Shown here: positions 1 to 7,563 of the stretch, piece by piece | How positions within the stretch are numbered: position 1 is the first letter of the stretch | Layout: each line of letters opens with the position of its first letter | Virus record (IMG/VR): IMGVR_UViG_3300028173_000014 | Coordinates: 1-57,959 of that record | Reading direction: 5' to 3' (one strand) | Origin: a virus | Length of the DNA: 57,959 bases | Position numbers and translations under genes: made by a program | The notes under the pieces: model-generated | Database searches by the model: none | What the model was told of the DNA's origin: nothing | The model's input: the letters and a program-made list of their open reading frames with translations, nothing else

Positions 1-328
1 GTTCACCCTCTACGGCATTAACTCTTCCACCAATCAACAAGGTCTTTACTCTTTGGATTTTGTCATTAATTCTGAAGAACAATCCTGTAAGAGATAGTTT
101 TATATCTTCTTCTGTTTGTAATTGTGTTCCGACACTTATGTTGCCTGGGCCGTAATCGTGTTGCTTGTGACAGAACAATATGTATTGTTCTCTTTGTAAT
201 CTTTTAAATTCTTCAGTCATCTGTGGCCATTCTTGTTCCATTAGTGTTACAATGTCGCCGTGGTTGCCTGTTAAATAAGAATTTACTTCTTTTTTTGTAC
301 TTGATTCTTTTATGTATGTTTCACTCAT
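1..328 (-). CDS. Nucleotide-modification-associated domain 1 (DUF1599-like) protein, partial
   Basis: The gene runs off the left edge, so only its first 109 codons are visible. The translation contains FKRLQREQYILFCHKQHDYG followed by a GPGNISVG stretch and LTGLFFRINDKIQRVKTLL, which I recognise as the DUF1599 / Nmad1 pattern. That family is found in phages and is linked by context to modified nucleotides; its reaction is not established. The ATG at 326-328 follows a GGAG Shine-Dalgarno. A good promoter (352-381) lies directly upstream, so this gene probably begins its own transcription unit after the ClpP-like gene. Confidence 0.75.
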   Translation of the reverse strand, partial: MSETYIKESSTKKEVNSYLTGNHGDIVTLMEQEWPQMTEEFKRLQREQYILFCHKQHDYGPGNISVGTQLQTEEDIKLSLTGLFFRINDKIQRVKTLLIGGRVNAVEGE

Positions 329-351
329 ATTTTACTCCGATTTCATACTTG

Positions 352-381
352 AATATACGACATTTTTGCCATACAAGTCAA
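352..381 (-). promoter_or_regulatory. Early-type promoter, TTGACT-18 bp-TATATT
   Basis: On the minus strand TTGACT (376-381) is followed after exactly 18 bases by TATATT (352-357), about 25 bases before the Nmad1-like start codon. The preceding AAAAAAGTACTTGAC string is shared with the promoter in front of gp43. Confidence 0.7.
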
Positions 382-389
382 GTACTTTT

Positions 390-956
390 TTAAATAATTT
401 TATCGATGATACCATACTCTAAACATTGTTTGGCATCTAAGTATGTATCGTTTCTATTCATTCTCTTCCAAAACTTTACATCCTTGTTAGTTACTTCCGC
501 GAGTAACTGATTAATATCTTTTGCTAATACTTTTAAATGGTCAACACCTCTCATAACATCAGTAGATTTACCAACCTCTACTGCAGAACCCTCATGTACC
601 ATCACAGTCGAGTGGTTTGTCATTGTTCGAGTTCCTGTACCACAAGCTAATAATACTGCTGCAGCACTCATACAAGTTCCAACACAATGTGTATTAACCT
701 TAACATCCATGTTTTGAATATAATCAACCAACCCCAACATAGCATAAACATCTCCACCATAAGAAGCGATATTAAGATTTATCGCATCTAAGTGTGGATT
801 TACCCTCTGTAGGTAATCCAATTTAACTATTGTACTATATAAACTATCAATGTCAAATTCAAAATTCATGTATGTAGTGTTCGTATATGAATTTACACCC
901 CACTCCATCTCTGACATTGCGAATTGTTCTTCTTTTTTATAACCTTGTTCTGCCAT
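390..956 (-). CDS. ClpP-like serine protease
   Basis: This is a ClpP/crotonase-fold protease of about 188 residues, close to the usual ClpP length. The nucleophilic serine lies in GTCMSAAAVLL, the histidine in MVHEGS, and the C-terminal YLDAKQCLEYGIID resembles the ClpP region carrying the aspartate. No transit peptide or extra domain is visible. I chose the ATG at 954-956, not the one at 966-968, because GGAG sits at the proper distance before it and the upstream gp62 stop overlaps it as TAATG. In phages, ClpP-like proteins either act as prohead proteases or may alter host proteolysis. No gp21-type protease is visible in the window, but this gene is clustered with replication genes, not capsid genes, so its role is open. 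Confidence 0.85.
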   Translation of the reverse strand: MAEQGYKKEEQFAMSEMEWGVNSYTNTTYMNFEFDIDSLYSTIVKLDYLQRVNPHLDAINLNIASYGGDVYAMLGLVDYIQNMDVKVNTHCVGTCMSAAAVLLACGTGTRTMTNHSTVMVHEGSAVEVGKSTDVMRGVDHLKVLAKDINQLLAEVTNKDVKFWKRMNRNDTYLDAKQCLEYGIIDKII

Positions 957-1390
957 TACTTGCTCCATATGTTTTTAAGTTCTTTGTCTGATACACCATA
1001 TTTCATTATGATTGATGTAACCTGTTCTTTTGTTAATATTTCCAAATGTTGTTCAACCTCTCGTGTACTACATTCAAAGTAATCCACTAAATGTTCCATA
1101 GCCCATTTTTCAACTTTTGATTTCTTCTTTGATTTTGTATATCTAAGAAATGTTCTACCTCTTGGTATTATGTCAACATAAAACTGATACAAATTCTTTG
1201 GTTTTAATTCCCAATACTTTTGTATTTCATTTACAACCTCTAACCATTCAGATTTCATACTAAGAAATCTATGTACCATATAGTTACTCCAAGTTTTTTT
1301 ATCAGCATCTGATAAGGAGTCCCAATACATAGTATTTTGAACATTAGTAATTTGTTTTATGTGGTCGAATAACGATTTTGTTTTTGCCAT
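956..1390 (-). CDS. 62: Clamp loader small subunit (T4 gp62-like)
   Basis: This 144-residue protein fits the short gp62 of marine T4-like phages (T4 gp62 is 187 residues). IIPRGRTFLRYTKSK corresponds to VPRGKRYGKWAK of T4 gp62, and the N-terminus SLFDHIKQITN with the following YWDSLSDADKKTW is typical of the marine form. gp62 forms a complex with gp44 that loads the gp45 sliding clamp during replication. In T4 the two genes are adjacent; here gp44 lies about 7 kb upstream, beyond accessory genes. The assignment rests on pattern recognition of a divergent small protein. Confidence 0.75.
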   Translation of the reverse strand: MAKTKSLFDHIKQITNVQNTMYWDSLSDADKKTWSNYMVHRFLSMKSEWLEVVNEIQKYWELKPKNLYQFYVDIIPRGRTFLRYTKSKKKSKVEKWAMEHLVDYFECSTREVEQHLEILTKEQVTSIIMKYGVSDKELKNIWSK

Positions 1391-1440
1391 AATAACCTTT
1401 TGATATATATAAATAGAGAATATAATCTCTAAAATTTAAT

Positions 1441-2037
1441 TTATTTAAAAGTGTTTCCTGCAACCCAACAAACACTTGTGTACCTTACACCTTTAGTGAC
1501 TGGTGTAACTTGGTGTCCTGCAAATGATGGAAATATAATCAATCTACCTGGTTCTGGTTCAATTATAGTATCATCAAATAATATAAAATCTCCACCCTCA
1601 TATTCATTATTTAAAAATAATACTGCAGTCATTTTAACTATACTAAAATCATCTGATGGATGAAAATCTGCGTGTGGTGTGTACCAATCTCCAACTTCAT
1701 ATTTATGACCAGTATATTCATTTCTATGAATCCCACCGATATCAAATTTATAATAAAGTTGATTTGCTAGTTTAAATGCGTTCCAATATTTTGTTAATAT
1801 TTCCTCATCCGTATAGAGTGCAACATTTAAGTTACAAACTGCAGGGTCTTTTTTATACTTAGGATTAGAATCTGCACCATAGTAAACATCCTTTTGTTTC
1901 TTCACACAATCTTTATCAATTCGCGTTATAAACTCATCACACTCTTCTTGAGTAATAAAGTTTTTTCTATCCACCCACCATCTAAAATTTGGATTAGGTG
2001 TAAAGTTCTGTTCTATTGGTTTATACAAAGGTATCAC
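1441..2037 (-). CDS. 2OG-Fe(II) oxygenase (tandem copy 1)
   Basis: This is a small 2-oxoglutarate/Fe(II) dioxygenase of the prolyl-hydroxylase-like type (198 residues). The iron ligands H122-x-D124 and H175 and the 2OG-binding R185 are all visible (PHADFH, then GHQVTPVTKGVRY). The EYEGGDF strand before the second histidine is a family hallmark. The N-terminus FRWWVDRKNFITQEECDEFI aligns with the next three genes, so this is one of four adjacent paralogues. The start is GTG and overlaps the previous gene by 17 bases, suggesting translational coupling. Substrate unknown; hydroxylation of a protein side chain is the usual reaction for this subgroup. Confidence 0.85.
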   Translation of the reverse strand: MIPLYKPIEQNFTPNPNFRWWVDRKNFITQEECDEFITRIDKDCVKKQKDVYYGADSNPKYKKDPAVCNLNVALYTDEEILTKYWNAFKLANQLYYKFDIGGIHRNEYTGHKYEVGDWYTPHADFHPSDDFSIVKMTAVLFLNNEYEGGDFILFDDTIIEPEPGRLIIFPSFAGHQVTPVTKGVRYTSVCWVAGNTFK

Positions 2038-2629
2038 CTATTATAAATTCTTGAATACAATGTCGTATTCCCTTTGTAACTGGAGTTACTCTATGAAAAA
2101 ATATTGGTGAGAATACAATTAAAGTTCCCTTTTCTTGTGGAATTGTATAATACTCCATAGAATGTGGGTCTTGTATAGCAAATTGTGTTTTACCACCCTC
2201 ATATTCACTTGGGTCTGTTAATTGTACAATACACGCTAACTTTCTTAGAGAACTTTGGCCTGCATTAAAATCTGAATGCCAAGTATAAAAATCTTCAGTC
2301 TCTCCATTATACTGAATCATTTTTATATTGTTTTCTACTTCTTGAATATTAAAGTTCCAAGATAACTGATTCATTACTTTTGCAGATAAAAATAATTTCT
2401 GTTGTATGTCTGAATAATCACCCTTTGCATAATCTCTCATATCTTTATGTAAATACCATTCTTTAACACTTCTAAATTCTAAATTATGGTCTGAACCCAT
2501 ATGTGGTTCTATACAACCTGTTTCACCCTTTTCCGTACTTTTAACCCTTTCAATAAACTCATCACATTCTTCTGGTGTAAAGAAGTTTGGTTTTGTCATA
2601 TACCATTGAAAGTTTTCATTCTTTTTCAT
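2021..2629 (-). CDS. 2OG-Fe(II) oxygenase (tandem copy 2)
   Basis: This 202-residue paralogue has a complete active site: H118-x-D120 in TWHSDFNAG, H179 in FFHRVTPVTKG, and R189. It contains SEYEGGKTQF before the distal histidine. It overlaps the upstream copy by 4 bases (ATGA) and the downstream copy by 17 bases, so the four oxygenases form one tightly coupled operon. Substrate is unknown. Confidence 0.85.
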   Translation of the reverse strand: MKKNENFQWYMTKPNFFTPEECDEFIERVKSTEKGETGCIEPHMGSDHNLEFRSVKEWYLHKDMRDYAKGDYSDIQQKLFLSAKVMNQLSWNFNIQEVENNIKMIQYNGETEDFYTWHSDFNAGQSSLRKLACIVQLTDPSEYEGGKTQFAIQDPHSMEYYTIPQEKGTLIVFSPIFFHRVTPVTKGIRHCIQEFIIGDTFV

Positions 2630-3234
2630 CTTAGTGGTTCTCCTATGTAGGTTTCTCTCATTATAAATCTTTCTCCACTTTTAAGTGGTGTAACCATATG
2701 GTTCGTAAACGATGGGAACATAAATAAATATCCTTGTTTATATGGACATTTAAAAAAATCTTCTTTTTCATTACTAAATGCAAAATGTAAATCACCACCA
2801 TCAAAATCTTTTGGGTCGGATATTTGAATCAAGCAAGCTATTTTGTTTAATGATAGTATTCCAGCATCTGTACCCGAATGCCAATTGAAATGGTCTCCCT
2901 TTTGATATTCAATAGTTCTAAAATCCCCTTGATTTCGTTCAATATCGAATTTCCAAACCCTATCATTTGTAATCTTTACTATAGTATTTAGTTTATCTAC
3001 CAACCAACTATAATCATTCTTTATATTACTATTTAATTCTGGTAATAAATATATTTCATTACAATCACGATGGTGAGATAGATTAACTTTTGTAGGCTCT
3101 TCTTCTTGTGGATTATATGTTCCACCTTGAACCCAACTATCTTCACCCTTAACTTTTTTTACTAAATCATTACATTGTTCTACACTAAGAAATGATAAAT
3201 GTATAAACCATTTAAAATCATTGTTTTCTTTCAC
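2626..3234 (-). CDS. 2OG-Fe(II) oxygenase-like protein with HxG in place of HxD (tandem copy 3)
   Basis: This 202-residue paralogue aligns without gaps to copies 2 and 4 around the metal site, but the iron-binding HxD motif reads H119-S-G121 (WHSGTDAG, where copy 2 has WHSDFNAG). The distal H179 and R189 are kept. Loss of the carboxylate is known in two situations: inactive oxygenase relatives, and Fe/2OG halogenases, where Gly or Ala leaves room for a halide. A third possibility is that D123 takes over as ligand. The rest of the fold, including DFDGGDL, is intact and the reading frame is undamaged, so the gene appears to be maintained. Confidence 0.8.
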   Translation of the reverse strand: MKENNDFKWFIHLSFLSVEQCNDLVKKVKGEDSWVQGGTYNPQEEEPTKVNLSHHRDCNEIYLLPELNSNIKNDYSWLVDKLNTIVKITNDRVWKFDIERNQGDFRTIEYQKGDHFNWHSGTDAGILSLNKIACLIQISDPKDFDGGDLHFAFSNEKEDFFKCPYKQGYLFMFPSFTNHMVTPLKSGERFIMRETYIGEPLR

Positions 3235-3821
3235 CTAAAAGTATCTCCGTGTAACCAACCAACGATGGAATATCTTGAGCCAGAAAGTAATGGTGTAATT
3301 CTATGTATTACTAATGGATTAAAAATAATTACACTCCCCTTTTTTCTTGTACCCTTAACAAAACTATCACTATCTTTGGTTGTTAATGCAAACTCTAAAT
3401 CTCCACCATCATAATCATCACCATCTGATAATTGAACTATAACACTTAATTTTCTCGTTGATTCATCACCTTTACCAAAATCTGGATGCCATCCATACCC
3501 ATCACCCTTTACATATTTTAATAGTTTAAAATTCTCGTAAGAATCCCAATCAATATCGTAATTGAAATGTAGTTTATTAGCAACCTTAGTGAGATTTAAT
3601 ATTTTATCAGTAATTTTACTACTTTCTATTTGGAACTCTGTTGCTTTTCTGTAATCTCTAACCTCACTACCACTCAAACCAACAAGTTCAGCTCTACTAC
3701 CATTGGTATTGATTGTGTGTTGAGATTCACCAAAACTTTTATTTTTAATAAAATCTATTTCTGAATCACTTAGAAAGTTTTCCTTTTCAATATAATACTT
3801 AAAACCATTATTTTTTTTCAT
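3231..3821 (-). CDS. 2OG-Fe(II) oxygenase (tandem copy 4)
   Basis: This 196-residue paralogue has the full set H112-x-D114 (WHPDFGKG), H173 and R183, with DYDGGDL before the distal histidine. It is the first oxygenase transcribed after the Hint-domain protein at 3853-5400. A broken copy of the same gene type occupies the equivalent place after the second Hint protein (5848-6000), which suggests that Hint protein plus oxygenase once formed a duplicated cassette. Confidence 0.85.
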   Translation of the reverse strand: MKKNNGFKYYIEKENFLSDSEIDFIKNKSFGESQHTINTNGSRAELVGLSGSEVRDYRKATEFQIESSKITDKILNLTKVANKLHFNYDIDWDSYENFKLLKYVKGDGYGWHPDFGKGDESTRKLSVIVQLSDGDDYDGGDLEFALTTKDSDSFVKGTRKKGSVIIFNPLVIHRITPLLSGSRYSIVGWLHGDTFR

Positions 3822-3837
3822 ACTTACTCTTTAAGGT

Positions 3838-3888
3838 CCTTTTGGTGGTAAGTTATGCACCACCACCACCTTTTGGTGGTAAGTTATG
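3838..3888 (-). repeat. 20-bp direct repeat at the 3' end of Hint gene 1
   Basis: CCTTTTGGTGGTAAGTTATG occurs at 3838-3857 and again at 3869-3888, separated by CACCACCACCA. The left copy carries the present stop codon. Without the 31-bp duplication the gene would read HNLPPKGP and stop at 3831-3833; with it the protein ends HNLPPKGGGGA. Confidence 0.9.
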
Positions 3889-5400
3889 AACTAATATATC
3901 ACTTGAAAAATAAGTATCAATATCCTCTACATCTAATGAATAGAAAGTTTCATCGGTAGTTACTTCGACTGTTGATGTTACTTCAATAAGGTTACCATCC
4001 TTATCCATTAGTTCATCACCAACTTCAATTTCAAATGCTCTAAGGAATTTATACTCATTTGCTCGTTTTACAAATATCATCCCCATCCAACCAAACTTAT
4101 AAGTATCATTTATTATATAATGTTCTGGTTGTACATTAGAAGATACCTCAAGTACAACTGAACCACTCGAAACACTATTGGTTAAATCTGTTGATGAATA
4201 TGCTGCAAAATCGTGGTCACTTAAACTCATTCCAACTGGTTGATATGATTTAACCACATCACCAACTTCTACATCTTGTATTTGTTTAGTACTACCATCA
4301 TACATACGAATTAAACTTCCACTCGGTGTTGTAGTACCTCTATTTGCAACCAGTTTCCACTTATACCAATCATTATCTATAGATGAACTTACACCTGTAG
4401 GTGGATTTATTTGTATGTATTGTGGACTATAATAAGAACACAATACTTCTGTATGTTGTGGTGTGAATAATATATATGCTCTACCAGTCCCTAAGTATTT
4501 ATTTCCATTACCATCTAAACTACCAGAAGATGGAATAAATTTTTCTGGATAAGTAGATATACCAGTACTCGTCTCGATATCATACCAATATGTCATACTG
4601 GTGTGAACGCGCTCTTTATAATCCGAATTTGATTCCCAAGTTTGTTCAACTCCATCCGCATCTGTATAGGTAGATGAGTATATATTTCTTTGTTCTGCAT
4701 TAGTTATATATGAGTTAAAACTTATATTGAATGGACTAACTAATAATGAACCATCTTCAGTTTTAGATTTTAAAACAAAATCTGGCCAAGTTCCTACTCC
4801 ACGATTAGCTGCAATTGATGATGAAGTAAAACCATCTATAAATGTCTCACCAACATTTGCACTCTGAAGTATAGTTCTAAATTTAGTTTTATCCATAGAA
4901 CCAGTAGCCATTGTATATAATGTATCATCTGCTCCGTAACCATTTGGTGTATCAACGAAAAGATGAAATTTACTTGAAGATGCCTCTACCCGAGAATTAA
5001 CATATGGTGCTGAACTATCATAAACAAAAGAAGAACTTATGTTATGATTAGCGAAACTTGCGGATATACTTGAAAGTTTAGTTTGTCTTGGATTTTGCAT
5101 ATCTGCCCAAGTAGAACCATAAATATTTACACTACTATAACTTTGTGTAACAGCATATTGTGCAATTCTATCAAAGAAATCCGAACCTTGTACTGATAAA
5201 GGTATCTGTACACTTGGATTTGTATTAAACTCAAATATTTTTGTATCATTACTACCACTCTCAATAGTAAAATCATATGCACCAATAAATGCTGAATAAC
5301 TATGATTTGGCCAATCTCCTGCACTACCTGTTATGTAATCACTAATTTCTTTTACTTTAGCGTTTACATCTGATTTTTGTGTATAATTTACTATACTCAT
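3853..5400 (-). CDS. Hint-domain (intein/hedgehog-like) protein 1
   Basis: The 515-residue protein has a Ser/Thr/Tyr-rich N-terminal region of about 350 residues without a recognised domain, then a Hint domain (about 356-506). Hint hallmarks are IRMYDGSTKQIQDVEVGD at its start, PEHYIIN as the block-B region, and DTYFSSDILVHN at its end. In true inteins Cys or Ser begins the domain and Asn ends it; here the equivalent first residue appears to be Thr and only nine residues (LPPKGGGGA) follow the Asn. This resembles stand-alone autoprocessing Hint domains more than a splicing intein. A late-type motif at 5431-5440 precedes the start. A paralogue lies at 5987-7534. Possible roles are self-cleavage or cross-linking of a virion or secreted protein, which is inference. 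Confidence 0.75.
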   Translation of the reverse strand: MSIVNYTQKSDVNAKVKEISDYITGSAGDWPNHSYSAFIGAYDFTIESGSNDTKIFEFNTNPSVQIPLSVQGSDFFDRIAQYAVTQSYSSVNIYGSTWADMQNPRQTKLSSISASFANHNISSSFVYDSSAPYVNSRVEASSSKFHLFVDTPNGYGADDTLYTMATGSMDKTKFRTILQSANVGETFIDGFTSSSIAANRGVGTWPDFVLKSKTEDGSLLVSPFNISFNSYITNAEQRNIYSSTYTDADGVEQTWESNSDYKERVHTSMTYWYDIETSTGISTYPEKFIPSSGSLDGNGNKYLGTGRAYILFTPQHTEVLCSYYSPQYIQINPPTGVSSSIDNDWYKWKLVANRGTTTPSGSLIRMYDGSTKQIQDVEVGDVVKSYQPVGMSLSDHDFAAYSSTDLTNSVSSGSVVLEVSSNVQPEHYIINDTYKFGWMGMIFVKRANEYKFLRAFEIEVGDELMDKDGNLIEVTSTVEVTTDETFYSLDVEDIDTYFSSDILVHNLPPKGGGGA

Positions 5401-5430
5401 TAACTTCTCCTAATGATACTTTTATTCATA

Positions 5431-5440
5431 TATAAATATC
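5431..5440 (-). promoter_or_regulatory. Late-type motif GATATTTATA upstream of Hint gene 1
   Basis: The minus strand reads GATATTTATA about 30 bases before the Hint 1 start codon. The same core precedes the tail tube gene, gp13, the second Hint gene and others. Confidence 0.45.
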
Positions 5441-5876
5441 ATATTTTTACATTATAGTTACTATTTAGGAACATCTTCTGTGCTGATTTATTCCAACTAT
5501 CTGATTGTGCCCACCAAGAATCCCAATCTTGGCAATATCTATGTAGTGAATTAACAATCTCACCACCTATACCTTTATTTCTATATTTAGGATTTACATA
5601 GATGTTACATATTTCCTTTGTTTCTGTATTTAACCAACCCCAACCTTGTATCATTTGTTGTGGATTAAATACTACAAACTTCCAACCATTGTCTAATCTG
5701 ATTTTTGCTTTAGGTAAATCCCACATATCATCCCACTTAATTATTGAATTAAAGTAGTCTATCTCATATTGTAAATTATATAAGGTACACTCATCATAAT
5801 CAAATGATGGACATAAATCAGATACTTCCGCATCTTCCCTATTGATGTTAAATAACATCTTCAACACCTTTACCAT
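5439..5876 (-). CDS. GNAT-family N-acetyltransferase
   Basis: This protein of up to 145 residues has the GNAT acetyl-CoA-binding motif A, ICNIYVNPKYRNKGIGGEIV, and a C-terminal NKSAQKMFLNSNY that matches motif B. The substrate cannot be read from the sequence. Two starts are possible: the ATG at 5876 lacks a clear ribosome site, while the ATG at 5858 is preceded by AAAGGTG at good distance and may be the true start. The gene sits between the two Hint genes and overlaps the end of a truncated oxygenase in another frame, as if it had replaced the rest of that gene. Confidence 0.8.
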   Translation of the reverse strand: MVKVLKMLFNINREDAEVSDLCPSFDYDECTLYNLQYEIDYFNSIIKWDDMWDLPKAKIRLDNGWKFVVFNPQQMIQGWGWLNTETKEICNIYVNPKYRNKGIGGEIVNSLHRYCQDWDSWWAQSDSWNKSAQKMFLNSNYNVKI

Positions 5877-6000
5877 CAGTTACACAACCATCTCTAACAA
5901 CTTCGGTATCTTTTATTGTCTGTAATATCTCATCACATTTTTCGTGTGATAGGAATGTTGGTATTTGAATTGAGAATTTAAATGCTTTATTTTCCCCCAT
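5848..6000 (-). pseudogene. Truncated 2OG oxygenase N-terminus (50 codons)
   Basis: A 50-codon frame starting at the ATG at 5998-6000, inside the last codons of Hint gene 2, begins MGENKAFKFSIQIPTFLSHE and continues KCDEILQTIKDTE. This matches the N-termini of the intact oxygenases (FQWYMTKPNFFTPEECDEFI in copy 2). It stops at 5848 inside the start of the GNAT gene, before any catalytic residue. It is best read as the remnant of an oxygenase that once followed Hint gene 2. Confidence 0.7.
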
Positions 6001-7534
6001 GTCCTGGCGCATTATGAACTAATATATCTGATGAAAAGTATGTATCAATATCTTCTACATTGAGTGAATAAAAAGTTTCAGTAAGATACTTCTCTTCCAC
6101 TGCAGTGACATCAATCCAATTACCATCTTTATCAAATAATTTATCATCCACTTCTACCTCATAACCTTTTCTAAACTGAAAGTATCCCAAACCACCCCTA
6201 TCCATATAGACTCCTGCTAATTGTGGAATCTTATAAGTATCATTTATCAAATAGTATAAATTTACTTCTTCTGAATGTACATCCACAACAACTGAACCAC
6301 TTGCAAAACTATCACTTACATCTGTAGAACTCCAACTTAAATAATTCATATCACTATCTGGCATTCCCAATGAACCAGAACCACCTGGTTGATACGATTT
6401 AACTACATCACCAACCTCTACATTTTGTACCAATTTAGTACTATTATCATACATACGAATTGTTGCACCATGTGGTGTAGATGGGCCTTGGTAGGGTTTT
6501 AATGTCCACTCGTACCAATCATTATTCAGAGATGAACTTACACCTGTTGGGGCGTTTAATAATGAAAACTTACTATTATAGTAAGTACCAAGTGTAATTA
6601 CTTTTTCGGGTGTTAATAATTGTACACTTCTACCATTACCTATGAATTTTCTTGCACCATCATCACTACCTGATGAAATAATATAATCCTCTACATAATT
6701 ACCCGTTCCATCTTCCACATCTATACCATAAAAGTGTTGCATACTCTCTGTGAATGGTGTACCCACACTCCAATTTACTTCATTTCCATCAGCATCTGTA
6801 AAAACACTTCCGGTTAGCTCTCTTACTTCTGCACTACTGATGTATGAATTAAATGAAATCGAACCATCAGCTGTAACCATAAATGATGCATGTTTAGCTA
6901 AATCTTTTAAAACATAATCTGGATAATCACTAACCCCTTTATTTGCTGCTATTGAAGCTGAATTAAATGCCCCAATTAAAGAATCACCACCAATTGGTGA
7001 TGCCCCAAGTATAGTTCTAAAACTTGTTTTAGTAAATGAACCACTTGATATCTGATACAAAGTATCATCCGTGTTACTTGGTGAAGCTACGAATACATGG
7101 AAACTCCCCGAATTTGAAGCAGTTCCTCTTTTTGCTAAGTATTGTGCTTGGTCTGTATAATTAAATGATGAACTAATATTATATTGAGCAAAACTTGCAG
7201 ATATTGTAGGTTGTGTTGCAGTAGGTGGATTATATGTTCCAAATTGAAAACTACCATATACTTGTACATCTGAATAACTTTGTGTTGAGGCATATTGTGC
7301 AATATCATCATATATGTTTCCATATAGACTACTCATCTGAGTACTATTGATTGCAGTATTCATCTCAAATACCTTTACATCATCACTACCACTTTCAATT
7401 GTAAAATCATAACACGCAAGTATTCCTGCGTAAGATGAATCAGGCCAACCACCAGCACTACCTGTAATGTAATTAGATAGTGATTCTAACTTCGTTTCTA
7501 CATCTGATTTCTGACTAAATATTGTTATTGACAT
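5987..7534 (-). CDS. Hint-domain (intein/hedgehog-like) protein 2
   Basis: This 515-residue paralogue of the protein at 3853-5400 shares the N-terminal pattern (QKSDV, then YITGSAGGWP, then YDFTIESGSDD) and the whole Hint domain. The Hint part begins near STPHGATIRMYDNSTK, contains VQNVEVGDVVKSYQP, and ends DTYFSSDILVHN followed by seven residues (APGHGGK). The apparent first residue is Ser. The histidine seen in copy 1 (PEHYIIN) is replaced here by Tyr (NLYYLIN), so processing chemistry may differ between copies. A late-type motif (7552-7563) lies just upstream. I recognise no domain in the first 350 residues. Confidence 0.75.
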   Translation of the reverse strand: MSITIFSQKSDVETKLESLSNYITGSAGGWPDSSYAGILACYDFTIESGSDDVKVFEMNTAINSTQMSSLYGNIYDDIAQYASTQSYSDVQVYGSFQFGTYNPPTATQPTISASFAQYNISSSFNYTDQAQYLAKRGTASNSGSFHVFVASPSNTDDTLYQISSGSFTKTSFRTILGASPIGGDSLIGAFNSASIAANKGVSDYPDYVLKDLAKHASFMVTADGSISFNSYISSAEVRELTGSVFTDADGNEVNWSVGTPFTESMQHFYGIDVEDGTGNYVEDYIISSGSDDGARKFIGNGRSVQLLTPEKVITLGTYYNSKFSLLNAPTGVSSSLNNDWYEWTLKPYQGPSTPHGATIRMYDNSTKLVQNVEVGDVVKSYQPGGSGSLGMPDSDMNYLSWSSTDVSDSFASGSVVVDVHSEEVNLYYLINDTYKIPQLAGVYMDRGGLGYFQFRKGYEVEVDDKLFDKDGNWIDVTAVEEKYLTETFYSLNVEDIDTYFSSDILVHNAPGHGGK

Positions 7535-7551
7535 AAGGTTCTCCTATATAT

Positions 7552-7563
7552 ATTATAAATATC
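7552..7563 (-). promoter_or_regulatory. Late-type motif GATATTTATAAT upstream of Hint gene 2
   Basis: The motif lies about 20 bases before the Hint 2 start codon and overlaps the end of the SGNH hydrolase gene. It matches the other late-type motifs in the window. Confidence 0.45.

Noticed and set aside
3853-5400. Hint domain as a splicing intein inserted in a host gene
   Set aside because: Only nine residues follow the terminal Asn, the first residue is not Cys, and no homing endonuclease is inserted.
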